Origin: Acidimicrobiales bacterium
Lineage (GTDB): Bacteria > Actinomycetota > Acidimicrobiia > Acidimicrobiales > Bog-793
Reading direction: 5' to 3'
NCBI GenBank assembly: GCA_030037405.1
Contig: JASHRK010000231.1
Span: 1 to 14,000, forward strand
DNA: 14,000 bases
In this document: piece by piece, positions 1-6,598 of the stretch
Position numbering within the stretch: the stretch's first letter is position 1
How the letters are laid out: each line of letters starts with the position of its first letter
Notes under the pieces: generated by a model
The model's input: only the letters and a program-made list of their open reading frames with translations
What the model was told of the DNA's origin: nothing
Databases searched by the model: none
Program-made: the position numbers and the translations under genes

Positions 1-684
1 ATCGACACCGGCCCCCCCACGATGGCATCCGTCGAAGCGCGCCCCGCTGCGTCCCCGCGGCATCTGGCACGGTCGAACGGCCGCACGATCACAGTTCGTG
101 GGGCGGCGGCACCCGAGAGCTCGGAGGGCAGCGACGTCTACGTGGGCACGCACACCGAGGCAGGTCGCCGGGCGACACTCCTCGTGTCCACGAGAGCGCT
201 CTCCAAGCAGTACCGGGACCGGATCGTTACGGGGAGGGTCGTGGTCTACCTGCTCGTCCTCGCCTGTCTCCTCGGCGGTCTCGTCACCACCGTGGCGTGG
301 TTCCAGCGCTCGTCCTTCTTCGTCGGCCTCGACGGCGCACGGGTGAGCATCTACCAGGGGCGGCCGGGAGGGATCCTCTGGTTCGCCCCGCAGCTGCTCG
401 AGACGAGCTCCCTCACGACGCGAGAGCTCCTCCCGAACTCTGTCTCCGAGGTGCGAGGCGGGATCGACGAGTCCTCCTACGCGGCGGCCCGCCAGGAGCT
501 CTCCGACCTGACGAGGCTTGCGAGCGAGCTCGGTCTCCATGCCGGAGCCGCCAAGAGCACGTCCCGAACGGCTCCCACGGCCCGAACGGCCCGAACGGCC
601 GAGACGCCTGGCGAGGCGAGCGCCACGACCACGCCGGGCTCGCCCTCCTCGGCACCAGCGTCCCCCGGTACCTCGGCACCATGA
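1..684 (+). CDS. PstP-like PP2C Ser/Thr phosphatase, C-terminal part (5' truncated)
   Basis: The frame is open from base 1 to the TGA at 682-684, with no stop before the ATG at 22, so I read this as the 3' part of a gene that begins outside the window. Counting from that ATG, what is visible is a hydrophilic linker (about residues 1-70), one transmembrane helix (about 72-94, hydrophobic run VVVYLLVLACLLGGLV) and an extracellular segment beginning FFVGLDGARVSIYQG, followed by a Thr/Ala/Pro/Ser-rich tail. This layout matches the membrane-anchored end of actinobacterial PstP, the PP2C-type phosphatase that dephosphorylates PknB and its substrates. The first visible residues, IDTGPPT, could be the linker just after a PP2C core, but the metal-binding motifs are not in view, so the identity is inferred from architecture and neighbours. 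The stop overlaps the pbpA start by 4 bp (ATGA), suggesting translational coupling. An unrelated single-pass membrane protein starting at 22 cannot be excluded. Confidence 0.65.
   Translation: MDTGPPTMASVEARPAASPRHLARSNGRTITVRGAAAPESSEGSDVYVGTHTEAGRRATLLVSTRALSKQYRDRIVTGRVVVYLLVLACLLGGLVTTVAWFQRSSFFVGLDGARVSIYQGRPGGILWFAPQLLETSSLTTRELLPNSVSEVRGGIDESSYAAARQELSDLTRLASELGLHAGAAKSTSRTAPTARTARTAETPGEASATTTPGSPSSAPASPGTSAP
579..600 (+). repeat. 9-bp tandem repeat in the phosphatase tail
   Basis: The unit GGCCCGAAC occurs at 579-587 and 588-596 and is followed by a partial GGCC. A diverged copy lies just upstream near 563-572. In the reading frame each unit adds a Thr-Ala-Arg triplet to the low-complexity extracellular tail. 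It is an in-frame microsatellite that could vary in length between strains. Confidence 0.6.
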
Positions 685-2231
685 ACCCGAGGATCCGCAT
701 CGTCGGCGTCGTCTTGCTCGCCTGTTTCGTCCTTCTGTTCGTTCAACTGAACAACATCCAGGTGCGCGAGTCGAGCGCCCTCTCGAAGAACCCGCTCGCC
801 GAGACGGGGAAGGTGAGCTCGATATACCTGCCCCGCGGCGCCATCCTGAGCGCCAACGACGAGATCCTCGCTTACTCGAAGAAGGTCCACGGAGTCGAGC
901 GGAGGTTCTACCCGGCGGCCACGGCGGTCGATTTCGGGCAGCTCACCGGGTACGTCGACACCGTCCAGGACGCCGTCGACTACGGGATCGAGGCCGAGTA
1001 CAACTCCTATCTCAGCCAGCACGAGACGCCCGCGAGCTCGCTCGGCCAGCTCCTCACCCAGCACGAGGGGACAGACGACGTCGTGCTGACCGTCCCGACG
1101 TCGCTGCAGGAGGACGCGGCCTCTATCCTGAGCGGGCACCGAGGAGCAGAGATCGTCGCCCTCGATCCAAGAGACGGCGACATCCTCGCCATGTACGGGA
1201 ACCCCAGCTACGACCCGAACGCCCTCGCCTCCTTGGACTTGAAGGAGGTGAAACAGGCCTACAAGGACCTTTCTCGCGCCTACCCGGAGCCCTTCATAAC
1301 GACGCCGAGCGCCGTTCCCCACCCGCCAGGCTCGACCTTCAAGGTGATCGACACGACTGCGGTGCTCGACCACGACCCGTCACTGGCGCTCGAGGACTGG
1401 CCGTACGTGTCAGAGATAACCCTGCCGGACTCCTCCAGCCCGTTCCACAACTATGCCTACGAGACCTGTGGTGGCGTCCTCTCGCAGATCCTCGCCGTCT
1501 CGTGCGACACCGCCTTCGCCCAGGTGGGCCTCGCCCTCGGGGCTCACAGAGTCGTAAGCGAGGCAGAGTCCTTCGGGTGGTGCGAGGGGAGCGCCGGCGT
1601 CTGCGCGAGGGGCGGGAGCAGGCCGCCGCTCGACCTGCCTGCCTCCGAGGTCTCGGGGGCATCGATCGCGCCCGAGAGCGAGCTTGCCGCCAACCCTCCT
1701 TACCTCGCCTACTCGGCGATAGGCCAGTACGAGGACGACGCGAGCGCTCTGTCCATGGCGCTCGTCGCCGCCGGGATCGCGGACAACGGCAAGATCATGG
1801 CCCCCCACCTCATGAGCAAGATCATCGGTGCGGACGGGAACGTCGTCGTCCGGTACAAGCCGCACGTGTGGAAGCATCCGACCTCGGCGGCGACAGCTGC
1901 CAAGGTGCGAGAGCTGATGCTCGGCGTCACCGAAGACTCGGACGGGACGGCCGCCGGCGTGTTCACGAACCTCCTCGACGAGGGGATCCAGGTGGCGGCA
2001 AAGACCGGCACCGCCGAGGCGGTCAACTCCTCGAGCATCCTCGACTGCGCCACCGACGACTGGCTGATCGCGATGGCGCCGGCAGGGCCCGGGCAGGTGC
2101 CGAAGGCGGTCGTGGCAGCCGAGGTTCCGACTCCGAACGGGTCGTACGCCTGCGACGAGGCCACCGGGGCCACCGTCGCAGGACCTCTCGTGGACCAGAT
2201 GCTCACCGACGTTCTTGCCGCGGGCCGGTAA
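681..2231 (+). CDS. pbpA: PbpA-type class B penicillin-binding protein (transpeptidase)
   Basis: This 516-residue protein is a monofunctional class B PBP that would cross-link peptidoglycan on the outer face of the membrane. Residues 7-24 form an N-terminal signal-anchor helix. A PBP dimerisation-like region with the LPRGAIL motif (50-56) follows, then the transpeptidase domain from about residue 155. The catalytic SxxK motif is S218-T-F-K221 and the KTG motif is K441-T-G443. The second motif reads S274-C-D276, with Asp where most PBPs have Asn. Length and order match mycobacterial PbpA. The ATG at 681 is chosen because the signal-anchor starts there and overlaps the upstream stop by 4 bp; the frame stays open further upstream, but that is the shadow of the phosphatase gene. 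In M. tuberculosis PbpA is a PknB substrate needed for cell division, which fits pknB lying 15 bp downstream. The identification is secure; the exact septal or elongation role is inferred from family and context. Confidence 0.93.
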   Translation: MNPRIRIVGVVLLACFVLLFVQLNNIQVRESSALSKNPLAETGKVSSIYLPRGAILSANDEILAYSKKVHGVERRFYPAATAVDFGQLTGYVDTVQDAVDYGIEAEYNSYLSQHETPASSLGQLLTQHEGTDDVVLTVPTSLQEDAASILSGHRGAEIVALDPRDGDILAMYGNPSYDPNALASLDLKEVKQAYKDLSRAYPEPFITTPSAVPHPPGSTFKVIDTTAVLDHDPSLALEDWPYVSEITLPDSSSPFHNYAYETCGGVLSQILAVSCDTAFAQVGLALGAHRVVSEAESFGWCEGSAGVCARGGSRPPLDLPASEVSGASIAPESELAANPPYLAYSAIGQYEDDASALSMALVAAGIADNGKIMAPHLMSKIIGADGNVVVRYKPHVWKHPTSAATAAKVRELMLGVTEDSDGTAAGVFTNLLDEGIQVAAKTGTAEAVNSSSILDCATDDWLIAMAPAGPGQVPKAVVAAEVPTPNGSYACDEATGATVAGPLVDQMLTDVLAAGR

Positions 2232-2246
2232 TAGGCTGCACCGGTC

Positions 2247-4343
2247 ATGACTTCGACACCTCCGTCGAGCTCAGGAGACGACAGGGCCCGCATCTACAAC
2301 GGTCGCTACGAGCTCACGCGGCGGATCGCGCGAGGCGGGACGGCGCAGGTGTACCTTGCTCGCGACCTCCTCCTCGATCGCCCGGTCGCCCTGAAGGTCC
2401 TCTTCCCGGAGCTCTCGACCGACCCGACGTTCGTCGAGCGGTTCCGACGTGAGGCGCAGGCGGCCGCCAACCTGTCTCACCAGAACATCGTCCCCGTGTT
2501 CGACTGGGGCGAGTCCGAGAGGACCTACTTCATCGTGATGGAGTACGTCGACGGAGAGCCTCTCTCGGCGATCATCCGAGGGCAGGCACCGTTGCCGCCG
2601 GCGCGTGCCGCCGGGATCGCCGCCGACATAGCAAAGGCGCTCAGCTACGCCCATCGCCACGGTGTCGTACACCGTGACATCAAGCCGGGCAACGTCCTTC
2701 TCACCCGTGACGGGCAGGTGAAGGTGACCGACTTCGGCATCGCCCGTGCCGTCGACACCGACGACAGCGTCACGCAGACCGGGCTCGTGATGGGAACGGC
2801 CACCTACTTCTCGCCGGAGCAGGCACAGGGCCTTGGCGTGGACGGCCGGAGCGACGTCTACGCCCTCGGCGTCGTGCTCTACGAGATGGTCACTGCTCGT
2901 CCGCCCTTCTCGGCGGACACCCCGGTGGCGATCGCCTACAAGCACGTCTCCGAGTTCGCCGTCCGTCCACGGGAGCTCGAGCCGCGGGTGCCCGAGGCGC
3001 TGGAAGCGATCATCCTCCACGCGATGGCGAAGCAGCCGGCGGACCGCTACCCGACGGCTGAAGACCTCTATGCCGACCTGCAGCGCTACGCCCAGGGAGC
3101 TCCGGTGCTGGCGGCGGCGAGCACGAGCTTCGGCGCCACGCAGGTGATGGCGACGAGCCGGCTCACCGGCAGCTCGACCGCCGTGCTCCCGGCCGGTGCA
3201 TCGGCACCCTCGGCCGGCGGCGTGCCTCCAGGAGGTGGGGCGCCTCCGCCGAGGAAGAGCGAGGCGCTCGGGCAGGGCGCCGATGGAGGGGCGGGGGCGA
3301 GGCAGCTGCCGAAGCGGCGTTGGGCCGGGTGGTCGGCGGCGGGCGTTATCCTCGCCGTGCTCTTGGGGTTCCTCGTCTACACAGGCGGGCGAACGCTCGG
3401 GTACTTCGGGGCGGCCGGCTACTTCCACATGCCCGACGTCCACACCGAGATGGTCGGCAAGGCGGTGAAGCAGCTCGAGCACAGGGGTCTTCACGTGCGA
3501 AAGAGCGGCCGCTACGACCAGGCGCAGCGGGACACGGTGCTCACGCAGTCGCCTCCACCGGACAGCCTCGTGCGCCATGGCGACATAGTCACCCTCGTCT
3601 ACTCGAGGGGCCTCCGGCTCGTGAACGTGCCCGCCGTGATCGAGGAGCAGTACCAGCTGGCTGAGAGACAGCTGCGCGCCCGAGGGCTCGTGCCCGACGT
3701 CGTGGAAGAGCCGCCGAGCGAGGCAGGAGAGACGGTTGGTCTCGTCACGAACACCGACCCGGCTCCGAACACGGCTGTCTCCCCGGGGACGACGGTCAAG
3801 CTCTACGTCGTCCATGGGGCCCTCCTCGTTGCCGTCCCGTCCGTCGTCGGTTACGGACTTCCAAGAGCGGAGACGGCGATCAGGAATGCTCTCCTGGACG
3901 TCGGCGACATCACCTACGCACCTTCCGGCACCGTGCGAAAGGGCCTTGTCGCCGGCACCTCACCCGCGGCCGGCGTGAAGGAGGCAGAGGGCTCGTACGT
4001 GGCGATCGTCCTCTCGGCGGGGCCCCCCGTGACCGTCCCCGGCGTGGAGGGGATGACGCAACAGCAAGCGGAGGCGACGCTCAGGCACGCCGGCCTCACA
4101 TACAGCGTGAGGTTCACCTCGAGCCCCGAGTTCACGCCCGGGTACGTAGTCGATCAGAGCCCTTCGTCGGGTACTCAGGCGAGTGCCGGGACGAGCGTGA
4201 CAATCGTCGTCGACGAAGCTCGGACCACCACCACGACGACGACCACGACCCCGCCCCCGACCTCGTCCACGACGACGACGTCGTCCACGACCACCACCAC
4301 CACGACGACGACGACCCCGCCGCCGTCCTCTACCTCCCCTTAG
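2247..4343 (+). CDS. pknB: PknB-type Ser/Thr protein kinase with four PASTA domains
   Basis: A 698-residue membrane receptor kinase. The N-terminal kinase domain (about 20-282) is complete: a glycine loop at 28-33 (A-R-G-G-T-A), the VALK lysine K50, helix-C E69, HRD at 142-144 with N149, DFG at 162-164, and a GTxxYxSPEQ segment at 183-192. T176 and T178 match in position the activation-loop threonines T171/T173 of M. tuberculosis PknB. A Pro/Gly/Ala-rich juxtamembrane linker leads to one transmembrane helix (about 362-379). Four extracellular PASTA repeats follow (about 394-455, 457-525, 527-592, 594-658), which in this family bind muropeptides or lipid II. Residues 660-698 are an unusual tail, mostly Thr with Ser and Pro. 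The gene follows pbpA after 15 bp without a strong ribosome binding site, so it is probably in the same transcript. The last 14 bp overlap the convergent trpG gene. The separate pknA found in mycobacteria is absent here. Confidence 0.96.
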   Translation: MTSTPPSSSGDDRARIYNGRYELTRRIARGGTAQVYLARDLLLDRPVALKVLFPELSTDPTFVERFRREAQAAANLSHQNIVPVFDWGESERTYFIVMEYVDGEPLSAIIRGQAPLPPARAAGIAADIAKALSYAHRHGVVHRDIKPGNVLLTRDGQVKVTDFGIARAVDTDDSVTQTGLVMGTATYFSPEQAQGLGVDGRSDVYALGVVLYEMVTARPPFSADTPVAIAYKHVSEFAVRPRELEPRVPEALEAIILHAMAKQPADRYPTAEDLYADLQRYAQGAPVLAAASTSFGATQVMATSRLTGSSTAVLPAGASAPSAGGVPPGGGAPPPRKSEALGQGADGGAGARQLPKRRWAGWSAAGVILAVLLGFLVYTGGRTLGYFGAAGYFHMPDVHTEMVGKAVKQLEHRGLHVRKSGRYDQAQRDTVLTQSPPPDSLVRHGDIVTLVYSRGLRLVNVPAVIEEQYQLAERQLRARGLVPDVVEEPPSEAGETVGLVTNTDPAPNTAVSPGTTVKLYVVHGALLVAVPSVVGYGLPRAETAIRNALLDVGDITYAPSGTVRKGLVAGTSPAAGVKEAEGSYVAIVLSAGPPVTVPGVEGMTQQQAEATLRHAGLTYSVRFTSSPEFTPGYVVDQSPSSGTQASAGTSVTIVVDEARTTTTTTTTTPPPTSSTTTTSSTTTTTTTTTTPPPSSTSP
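4224..4316 (+). repeat. ACC/ACG trinucleotide tract coding the Thr-rich tail of PknB
   Basis: The 3' end of pknB is built largely of ACC and ACG threonine codons with short CCG/CCC and TCG/TCC interruptions. It codes about 30 residues that are almost all Thr, Ser or Pro (residues 660-690), placed outside the cell after the fourth PASTA repeat. Such a tract is prone to slippage and is a plausible target for protein O-mannosylation, which acts on Thr-rich exported segments in Actinobacteria; the glycosylation is inference only. Confidence 0.8.
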
Positions 4344-4947
4344 CCGTAGCGCCCGTACCAGCTCTCGCCGCCATGGCGAGGAAGTTGGCCAGCAACAGCT
4401 TCCCTGCCTCGCCCGTCAGTATGGACTCGGGATGGAACTGCACTCCCTCGATAGGGAGCTCCCTGTGCCGGATGCCCATGATGAGGCCGTTCGGGGTCCT
4501 CGCCGTCACCTCGAGCACTGCCGGCAAGCTGCTCTCCTCGACGACGAGGGAGTGGTAGCGCGTCGCCATCAGCGGGTTGGGGAGGCCGGCGAAGACGCCC
4601 TTGCCGTCGTGCGCGACTGGGGAGGACTTGCCGTGCACGATCTCGCTCGCACCCACTATCTCGCCCCCGAACACCGAGGCGATGCACTGGTGCCCGAGGC
4701 AGACGCCGAGCACCGGCACCCCTGAGGCGCCGGCGGCGGCGATCACCTCGTTACTGATCCCAGCGCCCTCGGGCCTGCCCGGCCCGGGCGAGACGACGAC
4801 GGCATCCGGGTGAAGGTCCAAGACCGCCTCCAGGCCGAGCTCGTCGTGGCGCACGACGGTTGGGAGTGATCCGAGCTCGCCCAGGTATTGGTAGAGGTTG
4901 TAGACGAAGCTGTCGTAGTTGTCGACGATGAGGACGTGCGGCCCCAT
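4330..4947 (-). CDS. trpG: Anthranilate/aminodeoxychorismate synthase glutaminase subunit
   Basis: This 205-residue class I glutamine amidotransferase releases ammonia from glutamine for a chorismate-using partner (TrpE or PabB), giving anthranilate for tryptophan or aminodeoxychorismate for folate. The protein starts with the family signature MGPHVLIVDNYDSFVYNL and carries SPGPG (53-57), the nucleophile elbow with C83 in GVCLGHQ, and the partner residues H172 and E174 in FHPES. Length is typical. No trpE or pabB is adjacent, so the pathway cannot be decided and one subunit may serve both. The same stand-alone gene lies between pknB and crgA in M. tuberculosis (trpG). An in-frame ATG at 4959 would add four residues; GGGAGG ends 1 nt before that ATG and 13 nt before the one at 4947, neither ideal, and I chose 4947 from the family N-terminus. 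The 3' end overlaps pknB by 14 bp. Confidence 0.92.
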   Translation of the reverse strand: MGPHVLIVDNYDSFVYNLYQYLGELGSLPTVVRHDELGLEAVLDLHPDAVVVSPGPGRPEGAGISNEVIAAAGASGVPVLGVCLGHQCIASVFGGEIVGASEIVHGKSSPVAHDGKGVFAGLPNPLMATRYHSLVVEESSLPAVLEVTARTPNGLIMGIRHRELPIEGVQFHPESILTGEAGKLLLANFLAMAARAGTGATAKGR

Positions 4948-4986
4948 GGCGGCGACCATACCTCCCGCGATGAGTATCCTGCGGGC
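4948..4986. promoter_or_regulatory. Divergent trpG/crgA intergenic region with overlapping -10-like boxes
   Basis: Only 39 bp separate the start codons of trpG (minus) and crgA (plus). On the plus strand TATCCT at 4975-4980 fits the actinobacterial TANNNT -10 box and lies 6 nt before the crgA GTG, the spacing expected when transcription begins at the start codon (leaderless mRNA). On the minus strand GATACT (4978-4973) overlaps it and could serve trpG, giving a very short leader holding GGGAGG. No -35 consensus was seen on either strand. If both boxes are used, the two promoters exclude each other. Confidence 0.4.
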
Positions 4987-5253
4987 GTGGCACCGAGACA
5001 ACGCTCGCAGGGACGGGCCACCGCGCCTGCCAAGCAGTCCCAGGGTGGCCGGTACACGCCGCCGATCCCCCGCCAACAGCGCCACAGCCCGAGATGGTTC
5101 CCCTTCGTGATCGTCGGGCTCCTCGTGCTCGGCATCCTCGTGATCATCGGAAACTACGCCGGGCTCGCGCCGGGGGGCACGAGCAACTGGTACCTCCTCT
5201 TCGGGATCGCCTGCATCGTGGTTGGTCTCGTGATGGCGACCTTCTACCACTGA
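4987..5253 (+). CDS. crgA: CrgA family septation protein
   Basis: An 88-residue membrane protein. It has a basic, Gln/Arg-rich cytoplasmic N-terminus, the conserved GGRYTPP block (20-26) and SPRWFPFVIVG (34-44) at the start of transmembrane helix 1 (about 38-57), a short extracytoplasmic loop with GGTSNWYLL (63-71), and helix 2 (about 67-85) ending ATFYH. This is the full CrgA layout. CrgA is a small actinobacterial divisome component: in Streptomyces it inhibits FtsZ-ring formation, and in mycobacteria it binds FtsZ, FtsI and related proteins. The GTG at 4987 is chosen because it gives the family's length and follows a TATCCT box by 6 nt with no ribosome binding site, which fits a leaderless start. 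An upstream ATG in the same frame (4888) would put the gene's start inside the divergent trpG and is unlikely. The stop lies 14 bp from the convergent thiolase stop. Its place beside pknB and pbpA fits a division role. Confidence 0.92.
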   Translation: MAPRQRSQGRATAPAKQSQGGRYTPPIPRQQRHSPRWFPFVIVGLLVLGILVIIGNYAGLAPGGTSNWYLLFGIACIVVGLVMATFYH

Positions 5254-5267
5254 CCTCGCAGGAAGGA

Positions 5268-6446
5268 TCAGCCGAGCCGCTCGACGACGAGCGCGTTGGC
5301 GAGCCCTCCGCCTTCGCACATCGTCTGCAGGCCGTAGCGGCCTCCCGTTCGCTCCAGCTCGTTCAAGAGCGTCGCCGTCAGCTTCGTTCCCGAGGCGCCG
5401 AGCGGGTGACCGAGAGCGATGGCGCCGCCGTTCACGTTCACCCGGTCGCTGTCGGGGTGGATCTCCTTCTCCCAGGCGAGGACGACCGAGGCGAACGCCT
5501 CGTTGATCTCCACGAGGTCGATCTCCTCGATCGTGAGCTTTGCCCGCTCGAGAACTTTCTGGGTCGCCGGGATCGGCCCGGTGAGCATAGTCACCGGGTC
5601 GACTCCTACTACCGAGAAGGCGACGAGACGTGCTCGCGGTCGCAGTCGGAGCTCGCTCGCTCGCTCCTCGCTCATCACGAGCACGGCCGAAGCGCCGTCG
5701 GAGATCTGCGAGGAGTTACCCGCAGTGATCTTTCCTCCCTCTTTGAAGGCGGGTTTGAGCGAGGCGAGCGTCTCAACGGTCGTGCCCGGGCGGAGCCCTT
5801 CGTCGGTGGTGACGACCTCCCCGGTGGCGTTACCTTCACCGTCTCTCACCTCGACGGCGACGATCTCGTTGGCAAAACGTCCCTCCGTCGCGGCCCGCAG
5901 CCCGTACTGCTGGCTTCGGGCGCCGTAGGCGTCGAGGTCCTCCCTGCTGAGCCCCCAACTGTCGGCCACCATCTCGGCCGAGATCCCCTGGGGGACGAGC
6001 CCGCCGACGTCCTTGTAGCGCGCCATGACGGCCGGGCCAAAGGGAAAGCCGACGCCTTGTCCGATCGAGGCGCCCATCGGCACCCTCGTCATGCACTCGA
6101 CCCCGCCAGCGACGGCCACGTCGTAGGCGCCGGCAGCCACGCCCTGGGCGACGAAGTGGAGCGCCTGCTGGGAGGAGCCGCACTGCCGGTCTACGGTCGT
6201 CGCCGGCACGGACTCTGGCCAGCCAGCGGCTAGCACGGCGTTGCGGCCGATGTTCACGGCCTGGTCGCCGACCTGCATGACACAGCCCATGACGACGTCG
6301 TCGACGAGGGCGGGATCGAGATCGTTCCGCTCCGCCAGCGCCTTCAGGGTGAGAGCGGCGAGGTCGGCCGGATGCCACCCGGAGAGCTTCCCGTTCCGCT
6401 TGCCTCCAGGGGTCCGAAGGGCGTCGACGATCACTGCGCTCGGCAT
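5268..6446 (-). CDS. Acetyl-CoA acetyltransferase (thiolase)
   Basis: A 392-residue thiolase, the normal length for the family, that would act in the cytoplasm on acyl-CoA. All catalytic elements are present: nucleophile C89 in DRQCGSS, the NEAF motif (315-318), H347 in GHPLG, and the second cysteine C377 in CEGGG. The N-terminus (AVIVDALRTPGGKRNGKLSG) matches the family and supports the ATG at 6446. AGGAGGAG and GAAGG lie upstream but are spaced somewhat far from that ATG (roughly 10-15 nt). Whether it works in biosynthesis (two acetyl-CoA to acetoacetyl-CoA) or in beta-oxidation (FadA-like) cannot be told from the sequence. No fadB-like or PHB genes are in view to help. It lies 152 bp downstream of purL in the same direction, so it is probably transcribed separately and not part of purine synthesis. 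Confidence 0.92.
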   Translation of the reverse strand: MPSAVIVDALRTPGGKRNGKLSGWHPADLAALTLKALAERNDLDPALVDDVVMGCVMQVGDQAVNIGRNAVLAAGWPESVPATTVDRQCGSSQQALHFVAQGVAAGAYDVAVAGGVECMTRVPMGASIGQGVGFPFGPAVMARYKDVGGLVPQGISAEMVADSWGLSREDLDAYGARSQQYGLRAATEGRFANEIVAVEVRDGEGNATGEVVTTDEGLRPGTTVETLASLKPAFKEGGKITAGNSSQISDGASAVLVMSEERASELRLRPRARLVAFSVVGVDPVTMLTGPIPATQKVLERAKLTIEEIDLVEINEAFASVVLAWEKEIHPDSDRVNVNGGAIALGHPLGASGTKLTATLLNELERTGGRYGLQTMCEGGGLANALVVERLG

Positions 6447-6598
6447 GGGACCGGGGCCTTCTCCTCCTGCTTCGCTCCCCGTCGTGTGGCGTGAGCTACA
6501 GGTCGACCCTAGCGCGGCCTCGAGCACGGAAGAGAGCGACGGGGACGCTCCTAGAGCGGGCAGGCGACGGGCGCATACGGCGGGTCGCGAGGGCGACG
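6447..6598 (-). promoter_or_regulatory. purL-thiolase intergenic gap, candidate thiolase promoter
   Basis: This 152-bp non-coding gap is the largest in the window. It holds a short perfect hairpin close to the purL stop (CGCTC-CTA-GAGCG, 6546-6558) without a T tract, and a minus-strand TAGGGT that fits a TANNNT -10 box about 60 bp before the thiolase ATG. No -35 consensus, riboswitch or clear operator was found. The promoter reading rests only on the -10 match and the gap size. Confidence 0.25.

Noticed and set aside
297..680. 128-codon upstream extension of the pbpA frame
   Set aside because: It has no PBP-like sequence and is the frame-shifted shadow of the phosphatase gene; the signal-anchor begins at the ATG at 681.
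518..2452. Long open frame on the plus strand across pbpA
   Set aside because: Arg/Pro-rich translation typical of the wrong frame in high-GC DNA, while pbpA in another frame has complete motifs.
2271..3815. 514-codon antisense frame across pknB
   Set aside because: It mirrors the codon bias of pknB and shows no recognisable domain.
4274..4285. 12-bp palindrome GACGACGTCGTC as a terminator or operator
   Set aside because: It arises from Thr/Ser codon repeats in the pknB tail, has no loop and no T tract.
6546..6558. CGCTC-CTA-GAGCG hairpin as the purL terminator
   Set aside because: The stem is only 5 bp and no T tract follows on the minus strand.
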